A stretch of DNA of 60,000 nt from contig OX485807.1 of the NCBI GenBank assembly GCA_950295325.1, forward strand, positions 12,181,001 to 12,241,000. The letters run 5' to 3'. A program made the translations under genes and the position numbers. This document shows positions 32,621-42,097 of the stretch, in pieces (position 1 is the stretch's first letter; every line of letters starts with the position of its first letter). The notes beneath the pieces were generated by a model. The model saw nothing but the letters and a program-made list of their open reading frames with translations, searched no databases and was not told the DNA's origin. The stretch is from Polytrichum commune. Its lineage: Eukaryota; Streptophyta; Polytrichopsida; Polytrichales; Polytrichaceae.

Positions 32621-34652
32621 ACTTGCTCATCTCAAAATCATCTTCCAGCTGCACCACTCCTACATCATTCTCTGAATCTCGCTCAAGCAGCTTACCTATC
32701 TGCCCTTTATACTTGCCACCAACAGCAATCACTCGACCACCTCTCTTTGGCAGAGCAGTCTCAAGATGATCCTGTCGGACTTCCTGCAGTATCTCACCAG
32801 ATTCATCCAACAAAATGTCACAAACCCTAGGTCTGATTACATCAATCACTCTTCCCTTCTTCAGATACAACCTTCCTCCCATGAAGCTTTTACTGACAAA
32901 CCGAACACGAATGTGGCTCCGCAGCCATGATGACGATGACCTCTCCTCTTCACCACTATCCACTCTTCTGCTCTCTGAAGTTCTTGAACTTATAGTGACT
33001 GTTTCACCTACAAACTTGTTGTTGCCAGTTGTCAGAACAACTTCCCGCGATACCCGAGTGCTCACAGTCTTCTGCACAGTGGATGAGGATCCCTCAACAA
33101 GCTTCCCATTTCGGTAATTATCTCTTTCAGAATAATCCCCATGCCTCTCATGTTTATTATCATGATGTCTATCATTTCTTGACTCTTCTTTCCTTCTCGA
33201 GTGCTTTCTCTGAATCTCCTCATCAACATCCATCTCATCATCTTCTCTTTTTCTAGAATTTTTTTCCTTCCTCCTGCTACTCACTCCCTCTCGATGTTGA
33301 CCATCATCTTCTCCATTATACCGGGCAAGGTCTCTTTTTCTGCCATTATCATCCCTCTCATTTTGCTCCGAGTCTCTTTTGCTATCTCTCCTGCTCTTGC
33401 TCCCTTCCCTACGATCCCTTCTTTCCATTTTGTCCTGATGGTCCTCGTCATCTTGATGGCTTTTCCTCGAATACCTCTCATCTTCTCTTCGACCATTTTC
33501 TCTGCTGCTATCCTCACTGTTCCTGGACCTACTCCTTTCTTTCGATTCATCAAGATCCCTTGAGCTTCGCCTTTCCTGGGTTCTTCCTGATGATTTGCCA
33601 TTCCCAATTCTCAGCTCCCCCATTTTCTTCATGGCAGACTCCTCTTCATGAGAGCCCACATCTGCAAGCTCGTGCTCATTCAACACAACTTTCTCTCCAC
33701 TCTTGACAAGTTTCACCACAATTTGAATCCCCGCATCACCTGCATCAGTATTGATGTCTACCACCTCTCCCCGGAGACCAGCATGTCGACCTAAAATAAT
33801 TGACATGACCTTCCCTTTTGCAACTCCTCGCCTAACCCTCTCCACAAGTTTTGTGTCGGAGTCAATCACATTTCGACTCCGCCCACTAGTACTTGGAGGT
33901 GCAACTAAATCCGGTTTCTTCTCTCGTGTCTCCCCTGGCTTAATATACTTTTTGGATGTCTCCTTAGGCGGTGCAGGGTCCGCTCCTAGACCTAGCCTTC
34001 CCGCCCTCTTCACATACTCAATCGGGGCCACAACAGTCTTGGAATTCCGCCCAATGGGTTTCCCTTTCTCCCATCCCATGCCCCGTAATAGAGCCTCCCC
34101 AAAATCCTCAACTGGCAAATCTTCATAGCTTTCCAACGATGCAGAATCAGGCAGGGTTAACATATCTTCTCGAAGTTTCTGATCCTCAACTTCCTTAAAA
34201 GACATGCGCCTGGAAGTAGAGGCGGCTTCAGTGTCCTCACTAGCGAAGCCTACCTTAACATCATCATCAGTAGTCATGAGGGTTAGCCCATATTGCACAT
34301 CAGGTTTTGGACCTGCAGCCATGGTTTCCATGTCGAATGTTTCCTCGGTCGGTTTTGTCACATCCGCTTCTATCATGATATTCTTCATCCTCTTCTCTGG
34401 TCGCCATGAATTCTCCAATTTCGGCACAATTTTTGCACTCCTGACTCCCCTGGGATTGACAGAGACGAGGCCACGATCGGCGTCCAAGCTTGTCACATAC
34501 TCAATCTCATCCGCAGCAGCAACTGCTGCTGCTGTCCTATCTCTGGGAGGGAGAGGAGGGCGTCGGTTCGAGGGTTTTGTCTTGGAAAAGGAGAATTTCA
34601 TCGGTGCATTCGCCTCCTTCCCCATCACTTCTGTCTTCACCGACAACTGCAT
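32565..34652 (-). CDS. MOS2: MOS2-like G-patch and KOW domain protein (GPKOW/Spp2 family)
   Basis: A single uninterrupted exon of 695 residues from the ATG at 34652. An in-frame ATG at 34601 starts MKFSFSKTKPS, matching the usual plant MOS2 N-terminus, so the shorter form is equally likely. The protein is nuclear and binds RNA; plant MOS2 acts in innate immunity and small-RNA processing, and the human relative GPKOW in the spliceosome. Visible (numbered from two residues upstream): PKLENSWRPEKRMKN (79-93); G-patch 183-225 (VEDFGEALLRGMGWEKGKPI, then RLGLGADP); first KOW about 279-335 (GKVMSIILGRHAGLRGEVVD); an RS/RD/RE-rich stretch about 350-540; then WLRSHIRVRFVSKSFMGGRL, ETALPKRGG and a final KOW (VGGKYKGQIGKLLERDS), ending with an acidic tail. 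The charged stretch is much longer than in Arabidopsis MOS2. Divergent from the DnaJ gene at 38228. Confidence 0.93.
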   Translation of the reverse strand: MQLSVKTEVMGKEANAPMKFSFSKTKPSNRRPPLPPRDRTAAAVAAADEIEYVTSLDADRGLVSVNPRGVRSAKIVPKLENSWRPEKRMKNIMIEADVTKPTEETFDMETMAAGPKPDVQYGLTLMTTDDDVKVGFASEDTEAASTSRRMSFKEVEDQKLREDMLTLPDSASLESYEDLPVEDFGEALLRGMGWEKGKPIGRNSKTVVAPIEYVKRAGRLGLGADPAPPKETSKKYIKPGETREKKPDLVAPPSTSGRSRNVIDSDTKLVERVRRGVAKGKVMSIILGRHAGLRGEVVDINTDAGDAGIQIVVKLVKSGEKVVLNEHELADVGSHEEESAMKKMGELRIGNGKSSGRTQERRSSRDLDESKERSRSRNSEDSSRENGRREDERYSRKSHQDDEDHQDKMERRDRREGSKSRRDSKRDSEQNERDDNGRKRDLARYNGEDDGQHREGVSSRRKEKNSRKREDDEMDVDEEIQRKHSRRKEESRNDRHHDNKHERHGDYSERDNYRNGKLVEGSSSTVQKTVSTRVSREVVLTTGNNKFVGETVTISSRTSESRRVDSGEEERSSSSWLRSHIRVRFVSKSFMGGRLYLKKGRVIDVIRPRVCDILLDESGEILQEVRQDHLETALPKRGGRVIAVGGKYKGQIGKLLERDSENDVGVVQLEDDFEMSKFNLEDLAELVGDPNEDDD

Positions 34653-35099
34653 GTGCACTCCCTCCCCGTCAATTTCTTTCTACTTCACCTCTGCCACCAT
34701 CAACAAAAAAATTACCCTGAAAGCTCTCAATTCCAAGCGAGGAGAGCTTAGTCAAGTTTCGAAGCAGTCGCACTCCAAAATTCAAAAGTGCACACAACCC
34801 GTCGCGAAAATCTCCAACCCTAACCCCTGCTGCTCCCAAGCCACTTTCTTCACTCCAACCTCTCATACGGAGGAATCTTCAATTACAGTACTACACATTC
34901 TCCATCCACACAGCGGCTCCGCGAAGAGCCACAAAAGCTAACTAAGTCAGCCTTCCTACTCCCAGGCTTTCTCTCCCGCAATGGCGATTCGTGTAGTCCA
35001 CGCTCGACGAAAAGGTCGAGGCCCAAAACCCTAAACGGAGATGCCATGGAGTTCCCAAGTGGGGAACAAAGAGAACGTCGGGAACTTCGTCTTTCTCAG
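33030..35099 (-). repeat. Left arm of inverted duplication (MOS2 promoter, leader and parts of its CDS)
   Basis: Collinear with the right arm in blocks: 34591-35099 pairs with 37640-38148 (promoter, leader, first codons; most positions identical by eye); 33564-33620 pairs with 38161-38215; an RS-coding block near 33410-33500 pairs with about 38277-38345; and about 33030-33230 pairs with 38640-38830. The MOS2 sequence between blocks one and two (about 970 bases, including G-patch and first KOW) is missing from the right arm. Confidence 0.85.
34883..35047 (-). promoter_or_regulatory. Possible upstream ORF in the MOS2 leader (54 codons)
   Basis: An ATG in strong context (ACTCCATGGCA) at 35047 begins MASPFRVLGLDLF and stays open for 54 codons to a TAA at 34883, about 230 bases before the MOS2 ATG. 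If it is in the transcript it would reduce MOS2 translation. The duplicated copy on the right arm (37692-37751) keeps the ATG and the first residues but stops after 19 codons. Whether transcription starts upstream of 35047 is unknown. Confidence 0.35.
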
Positions 35100-35125
35100 G
35101 CCCCAAAACCCACCAATGGATACTA

Positions 35126-37634
35126 CACTATATTTAGTGTTATGTGGTATTTTATGTCACTATGGTAACTTTTCGAATGACACTTCTTATGAATAAGTTT
35201 GCAAATATTGTTATGGATGATGGATGAGTTCATCCGTTGGCCAAAACCCTACCTTCTCTTGTCAACAACTTGTGATGAAATATTGTCATGGATGGTTGGA
35301 ATTTGGATGAAAAACCACTTGGTAAGTGACAATAGTTGCAACACTGTAAATCTATAACCCCCCAAAAAAATTACAAGGAATGATAAATTATGTTGGGTTA
35401 ACATTTAGTGTTGGTGGCACTACATTGACGAACAATACTGAGTACACTTTGAAAAGACTCATCTTCAACATACGTCCACAAACAATTCACATGCTCTTTT
35501 TCAAATTTGAAAATTGGATGTGACATTACACAAATTTATGCACATGTATGCAAAATTTCACATTAAATTGATAGTAAGAAAGTACGTTGCAAAGCCAAAT
35601 GATAAACTATATACAAATGCTCAATTTTGTTCAAGTTGCCTACAAAATATTTAGTAATTGGTCCAGTATCCCTTACTCTTGAACACAACATCAATTCTTC
35701 ATGGCATGCTCTCATAAAGCGCCATGCAATCTTGTTCGTCGAAATTGGGATACACAAAACACACACACTTCCACAATTTCGGATACCTCTTGGAGGTGTC
35801 GTAAATTCATTCAAGCACCGTTTGAGAAATGCCCATAAGTGGTCAATGGGATTCAAATCCGGAGATTGTGCAAGTCATTGAAAGAGTTGAAATGGTTGTG
35901 ATGTCAACCATTCTTGCACAATCTTGCTCATGTGCTTGGGATCATTTTCTTGTTGAAGACCAACCTACTTGAACCCAAATTATAATTATGTATAGTGGAC
36001 CACAAGATTTTCTTTTAAATAAATTTGTACTGATGCTTCCGGCCCAAGAGCCGTCATGCACCCCCAAATCATCACCAACCCACCACCATGCTTCATAGTC
36101 TAATCATGGACATGTTGAGGTCCAACGCGTTCTACATCTCCAATCCAACACCATGACCTATCATACGAGTTAAACCTATTTGTCTTTGTCTCGTCAATGA
36201 AAATCACACATTTCCAATCATCAATGGTCCAATTCTCATATCTTTGAGTAAATCTCAAGCATGCGAGAACATGTTTACGACTCATAAATGGCTTCCTTTG
36301 CTGCACTTGTCCACCCAATCCAACCTCTCTCAAAGCACGCTTCACAATAATGTCACACAATAATTTACATGTTTCAAAACGAAGTTGTTTTGTTGTGGCA
36401 TGTGCAATTCCAAATCGACCTTTAGTAACAAGAGTGACACAACACCTCTTCTCCCGGTCTACAAGATGCTTTGGACACCCTCCTTTTTGTCTTTCAATCT
36501 CACCCCCTACATCTTTCCTCATATGTGCCACACAAGATTGGCACGTGCCCACTAAAGCGGCAACTTTGTGACTAGAAACACTGCTTCTAAGTTGCACCAA
36601 AGCTTGGTGCTTCTATTCTTGAGACACTGGAGGCACACGACTACAAACGATTCTACAAATTACACCTCGCATGCTATAGAACCAAGGCTACACAATGCAC
36701 AAGAAATCTCATGACGTTCTCAACCATACAATGCACACATGGATGTTAATGTTGGAAGAGTGGTGATGAATAAAAACAAGTATTGTAACCCTAAACCATT
36801 TTGGACATTTCTTATTTTAGAAACTTTAAACCCTTTTCACTCTTTGGTTTCACATTCATGTGATTGATTACTTGGACTCTTGCTTTGATCACTTGATCAC
36901 TTTGTTTTCTGTTTTGAATTGGTTGACAATGGGAGTTAAAATTGAGTTTGTGTACAACGTGCTTAGTTTTGTTCGTAACTGTATCTCTCATATCTCAAAA
37001 AGTCATGACTATTAATAAGAATGTTCTATGACCTTTCACAAATTAGAAATTATGCAAGTTTTGTGGAGAATATGCTTTCCTTCTAATGATGGGTAAGAGT
37101 AGAAGATAGGGAGAAAACCATATGGTATTTGAAAATGGGTAAAACTTTGATGGTTTGTTGGGCAATTTCCAAATACCAGTGGGCCCTCCCGTCCATTTAT
37201 ATATATATAAGAGTCTGTCCACTCACCTTACATTACCTGACGTGCCACTTGCCCGGGAGCAAGTGACGAGGCTGGGCCAACTTTCCTATTAGACTAAATA
37301 ATGTATTTGGTGTCACCAATTATGTTTGTCTTGCTCAATACTAATTATAAACCATATGTGTAGTGTCATAAACACTAAATGTAAAACTTGTTTGTCATTT
37401 GTCATTTGTCATGAACACTAAATGTAAAACCTAACCTTATTTGTCATTCCTTATAAAATATTTTGGACATTAGAGATATACAATATTGCAATTACTGTCA
37501 GTTACTAAGTGTTCTTTCATCTAAACCATAAGTGGATGAACCAAAGTAAGTGGGGTTGACAATAATTGTAACCTCAATCATAAGAAGTGTCATTGGAAAA
37601 GTGACCACAGTGACATAAAATACCATATTTAGTG
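35126..37634 (-). mobile_element. Degenerate Tc1-like DNA transposon
   Basis: About 2.5 kb between TA dinucleotides (35124-35125 and 37635-37636). The ends are inverted repeats: after CACTA both read GGTATTTTATGTCACT, then GTGGT or ATGGT, ACTTTTC and AATGACACTTCTTATGA, about 80 bases. The left end has a small extra palindromic insert. It encodes a decayed transposase (35563-36600) and occupies the gap between the two arms of the MOS2 inverted duplication. A further left-end copy lies at 53481-53818. Confidence 0.8.
35563..36600 (-). pseudogene. Tc1-like transposase, broken
   Basis: The upstream part (36100-36600) holds a helix-turn-helix-like N-terminal region, then SRKHVLACLRFTQRYENWTI and VIFIDETKTNRF with the first catalytic Asp. 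The next frame contains MIWGCMTALG, QQENDPKH with the second Asp and SPDLNPIDHLWAFLKR with the third acid, 32 residues after the second. Stops include TGA at 35875-35877, at the position of a conserved Trp, plus frameshifts around 35960-36110. The motif style (DETK, NDPKH, SPDLNPI) is Tc1, not the plant mariner-like type. Non-functional. Confidence 0.85.
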
Positions 37635-38088
37635 TAGTGCTGAGAGAGACGAAGTTCCCAACGTTCTCTTTGTTCCCCACTTGGGTACTCCATGGCATCT
37701 CCGTTTAGGGTTTTGGGCTTCGACGTTTCCTTCAAGCGTGGACTACACTAATAGCCATAGCCAGAGGAAAGGCCTGCGAGTAGGAAGGCTGACTTAGTTA
37801 GCTTTGTGGCTCTTCGCGGAGCCGCTGTGCGGATGGAGAATGTGTAGTCCTATAATTGAAGATTCCTCAGTATGAGTGGTTGTAGTGAAGTAGGCTTGGG
37901 AGCAGTAGGGGTTAGGGTTGGAGATTTTCGCAACGGGTTGTGTGCACTTTTGAAGTGAGAGTTGAGAATTGCGACTACTTCGAAACTCGACTAAGCTCTC
38001 CTCTTTTGGAATTGAGAGTTTTAGGGTAATTTGTTTGTTGATGGTGGCAGAGGTGAAGTAGAAAGAAATTGAGGGGGAGGGAGTGCTC

Positions 38089-38169
38089 ATGCAGTTGTTT
38101 GTGAAGACAGAAGTGATGGGGAAGGGTGCGAATGCACCGATGAAATTTTCCCAGTTCAAGGGGAGCTGA
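38089..38169 (+). pseudogene. Truncated copy of the MOS2 start, now an upstream ORF
   Basis: Begins MQLFVKTEVMGKGANAPMKF as in MOS2, then runs into the deletion junction and stops (26 codons). All three candidate MOS2 ATGs are preserved. It ends 58 bases before the ATG of the DnaJ gene and probably lies in its leader as an upstream ORF. Confidence 0.75.
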
Positions 38170-38227
38170 AAATTGGGAATTCAAATCATCAGGAAGAAGC
38201 CAGGAAAGGCGAAGCAATATAGAAAGT

Positions 38228-41200
38228 ATGGGGAAGGAATCAAATCCCTTGAAATTTTCCTCAAAGCGGCAGCCTTCTCTTCGGGAGGAGGATGCGAGAT
38301 ATCTGAAAAAAAGCCACCAGGATATCCATGATAAGGGGAAAATGAAGAGAAGGCGTCGGAGGGAACGGAGTGAAAGCGAAGAGAGCAACGATGAGGATAG
38401 AAGGGAGAGAAGGGGTCGGAGGAAACGGAGTGAAAGCGAAGAGAGCGACGATGAAGATAGAAGGGAGAGAAGGGGTCGGAGGAAACGGAGTGAAAAGAAA
38501 GAAAGTAGGAGCAGAAGAGATAAGAAAAAGGACAAGAAGAGTGATAAGAAAAGACATAGGAAAAGGGATGAGAGGGTGGTTAGTGGGAGCAGTGAACTTA
38601 GCTCAGATGAAGGAGAAGAACGTGATCGACGACGAGAGGGAGAGAGCAGAAGGAGAAAGAAAAGTTCTAGAAAGGAACAAGAGGATGATGAGATGGAGGT
38701 TCGACCGGAAGCAGGATGTGAGAGGCTTGGAGATCTTTCTGAAAGAGCACAGCAGAAGAGTGATGAAATCGGAGATGTCATTGAAGGATCATCTCCCACT
38801 GTACAGAAGGCTGTGATTACAGGTCCTTCTGAAACAATACGCAGGTGGAACACAATTCGACGGTTTGACCCCTATGTTTTTTCTTTTCTTTTTGGCATAG
38901 AAGGATCTATGCTACATTTTGTGGGTACTAAACATTCTACATTGCTTGAGCTGCAGGGTTATTGGTCCAGCAAGGCCTTCTGCCGGCATGTTAGCTGCTG
39001 CGGCACAGCTCACAGAAGCTGAGGCTCGTCTTAGGTATTGACTATATGAAAGCACTTGTGGACATGATTGTAGGGTTCTATTGGCAAAGTTGCCATGTGA
39101 TTGTATGAGTATGAATGGGAGTGTGGATTGCTTCTTTGAGAAAGTGGATGACTATTTTTTCCACTGGAGGTTTATAAGCTCATAGCTTTATTATGTTGGT
39201 GAAAATCAGATGTTCACGTTTTGATACATTTTCGATTGTGATTTCTTATTTGCTAAAACATAAAATTTTGATTTTCTTCCAGAGAAGCAGAATTGGAGCT
39301 AGAGAATGATCCCTTAGTTGGACCCCCTCCCCCAACTGTGGTGGCAGAAGCTGCATTTGCTAATGATGCTGAACGTTTTGAAGAGGTGATGCTAAATTGG
39401 CTGCCTCGAGAACAACTGTCTCGAGTGCTTATTTTTGCAGAACTCTAGATAGGCGGTTGCTGTTGTGTATGCCAACTACAACTCCCGACATAGTGATATC
39501 AAAAAAAGTTTTAAGGTTTGTTGGAAGACTGTCGAGAGTTCCCACAATTGGTACGGTATATAGATGTGAATTTGCAGGGCATTATCAAATTGCCTGACCT
39601 TGTTCCATTTGACTCAACGACACTGCAGGTTACTAGAATGCTATCCAGGGAAATTGGGAACGCATATGATGTGCTAGGTGTGAAATCTACTATAGACCCT
39701 AATATTCTCAAAAAAAAGTAAGTCTCTTCTTATTGCTATTTCAGGCTTTTCAGAGTTGAGGTCTTTTTTGTAGGTATAGATTGTGGAGGATGATAGATAT
39801 AGGCACATTGATTACAGAGTTCATTGTAGGATAGATTTTCAACTTGCAGGTTCGGTCTACAGTTATGTAATATCTTGATGTCAGGCCTATTCACCTTTTT
39901 TCAAGCCTGAGGACGCACACCATCTCTTTTGTTCTTATGGTCAAGAAACAGTTTGTGATGATCTGACCTTGCTCTTCACAATGTGCTTGTTCAGGTACTG
40001 GAAGCTGTCATTGCTGGTGCACCCTGATAAGTGTTCGCACCCCCAAGCGCATGAGGCATTTATGGCCTTAAATAAAGCGTTCAAAGACCTGCAGGATCCT
40101 ACTAAGGTGAGTTCCTGATCCACTCAATGGAGAAATTCCTTAGAGCTGACATGTGGATGCGGAATAGTTTAAAGCATAGGTGTTCACAATCAGCATCTGC
40201 TTTGAGTAGCTGATTGAAGCCCATTCCTGGATGCATATATAACTACATAATTTGTTGTTTTTGAATAGCTTGTTAGCATTTGGTTTACAGTTTGTTGTTG
40301 ATAATGAACCCTTTTTGATCTTCTGACCTCCCTTTGGACTTTAGGAATACTGTAGCAGGATTTTGAGTCTCTCTGACTTCTTGTTGTTGATGATTTTCAG
40401 AAAGCAGAAATAGATGGCAAGATTGCTGATCAGCAGGCTCGTGAAGAGTTTGAGGTACAGTTTGGCCCTTTCCATTTTCTCTGACACACAACAGTTCCAC
40501 TTCTGCTCAGCAGTGTCATGAATGTGAAATTGGTTTCTCCCTTATGAAAGGATCTAAGATCTGATTTGTGATGTTGCAGGCTGACTTGAAGGCACGACGT
40601 GAGGCTGCTCAATGGAGACGTTTACGAGGTATACAAGATTTCATTCTAAATCATAATTTATTTGGGGATACAAGAAAGTGAGCTGAAGTATTGTGATATA
40701 ATATAAAATTGAAGCCCTAGGTTCCATCACAATTTTGAGTTTGCATCTGAAGATGTGTTTGAAAATGGGTCTCCAATAGTATGCCTCAATCTGTGTAAGA
40801 TTTTGAAGAAAAAAAGGGCTTTCAATGTACAGGAGAGGAAGAGGAGGGTGATGATGAGCTGCTGAAGGCAACACCAGCTGAGCCTGTTCGAGACGAATGG
40901 ATGACAAAACTCCCTCCTGAGAGACAGGTATTTCACTCTAGCTTACCTGTATCTGCACAATCAATATCAATCCTTGTATGCTGTGCGGGTTTTTAAAGTT
41001 AGGTTAGATTTTGGACATGTTGAGTGGTTTGGCTCTCTCAGAAACCTCTCTCATGCATACAGGCAGGTGGACCTCCTGTTCAACAAAACACATTTTTCAG
41101 CAAAGCAGAGAAAAGTGGTCGTGGAGATACAAGTGTGTGGACTGACACACCAGCAGACAAAGCTGAGAAGGCCAAAATGCAGTAAGTTTCATGACTTTGT

Positions 41201-42097
41201 GTAACCAGAGGTTTCCAAACTTTTGTGTAACCAATGTTCAATTTATAAGAGTTTTGATCTAATGTGCACTTGCAGTCCTTTGGTTTCTTTGAGAAAGATG
41301 ACAGGCATTGAGTACTCACCTATGAATGCTCCTTTGCATACCTGCATACCGCAGTCAGTCTCTTCTGTAACTTACCATTATCAATTTATGGTGAACTGAT
41401 GAAGTCAGTGAGAATGTCATGGATTGGGGCTTCTTCTGTGCAGATTGTTGTGGATGGCCCCTGGTCAATTGCTTGCCACTATTTGCCTATTGCCGCATGT
41501 GTGATTTGTTTCCTATTTCATTTTAGTTGTTGATTGCTTCCTTTTGAACCCTTTGGATTGAGTATGTAACTCTAAAAGCTATGGATTACCTATCTCTCTT
41601 GATTCTTATTTTGTGGTTTACTGGTTACCTTATCTGTAATCCTTGTCAAAACCTCGACTCTTACAAGCAAATATTGTAATTATTGACTTCTGTGTAGATA
41701 TTTGGAAGCCTACAAGCAAGCTGCTCTCACCAGCGGCCCAGTTGATGAGCTGGAAATGCGTGAGAAGGAGAGGGCAGATAAAGAAGCTCAGCTTATGGAT
41801 TCCTACAATTCCCACAAAAGATCTCAATCTCTTATGGACAAGCATAAGGATGAGCAGTTGAGGCCAAGTAAGAAGAAGGTGGATAAGGCTGGTAAACGAG
41901 TGATTGTTGGGGCGAAACCTCGTGAATCTAGTGAGCAGGAGGCTGAGTGGAAAACAAATCATCCCTGGAAACCATGGGATAGAGAGAAGGATCTCACTGC
42001 AGGGCGTCAGTCTGTTAATTTGGACCCTAAGCAGTTCAAAGAAGGACTCGCATCACGATTTGGAGCTTCACAAGGAGAGCCCAGGAATTTTTTATAG
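38228..42097 (+). CDS. DnaJ domain plus DUF3752 (GPALPP1-like) protein, chimeric first exon
   Basis: Ten exons with consistent GT-AG sites and phases: 38228-38844, 38957-39034, 39283-39385, 39629-39717, 39995-40106, 40401-40454, 40580-40628, 40833-40927, 41063-41181, 41698-42097; 571 residues. Exon 1 encodes about 205 Arg/Lys/Glu/Ser-rich residues, partly MOS2-derived. Then [20 protein letters not shown] and [12 protein letters not shown] (GPxxPP motifs), a J-domain at about 278-333 (AYDVLGV; HPD at 305-307 in [11 protein letters not shown]), [35 protein letters not shown], and the DUF3752 C-terminus ([12 protein letters not shown] ... [14 protein letters not shown]). Plant relatives have this same order. 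The J-domain should stimulate an Hsp70; the RS-like N-terminus and GPALPP family suggest a nuclear pre-mRNA-processing role (inference). Intact; the promoter appears to be a MOS2 copy. Confidence 0.88.
38341..38505 (+). repeat. 60-base tandem repeat in exon 1 of the DnaJ gene
   Basis: Two full units (38341-38400 and 38401-38460) and most of a third, nearly identical, in frame. They encode [20 protein letters not shown]-type repeats. The closeness of the copies implies recent expansion; alleles may differ in copy number. Confidence 0.85.

Larger units (their letters stand above)
37640..38844 (+). repeat. Right arm of inverted duplication, donor of promoter and first exon of the DnaJ gene
   Basis: Copy of the MOS2 5' region in opposite orientation. 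It keeps the whole leader, the ATG region and blocks of RS-coding sequence (see the left arm). MOS2-like sequence can be followed to [11 protein letters not shown] (MOS2 has EGSSSTVQKTV), close to the first splice donor at 38845. Confidence 0.85.

Noticed and set aside
33201-34941. Plus-strand frames opposite MOS2, up to 245 codons
   Set aside because: Antisense shadows of the MOS2 coding region; no independent motif.
37794-38853. Long minus-strand frames (121 and 292 codons) rich in Ser/Leu/Phe
   Set aside because: They are antisense shadows of the purine-rich RS-coding exon and copied leader on the plus strand.
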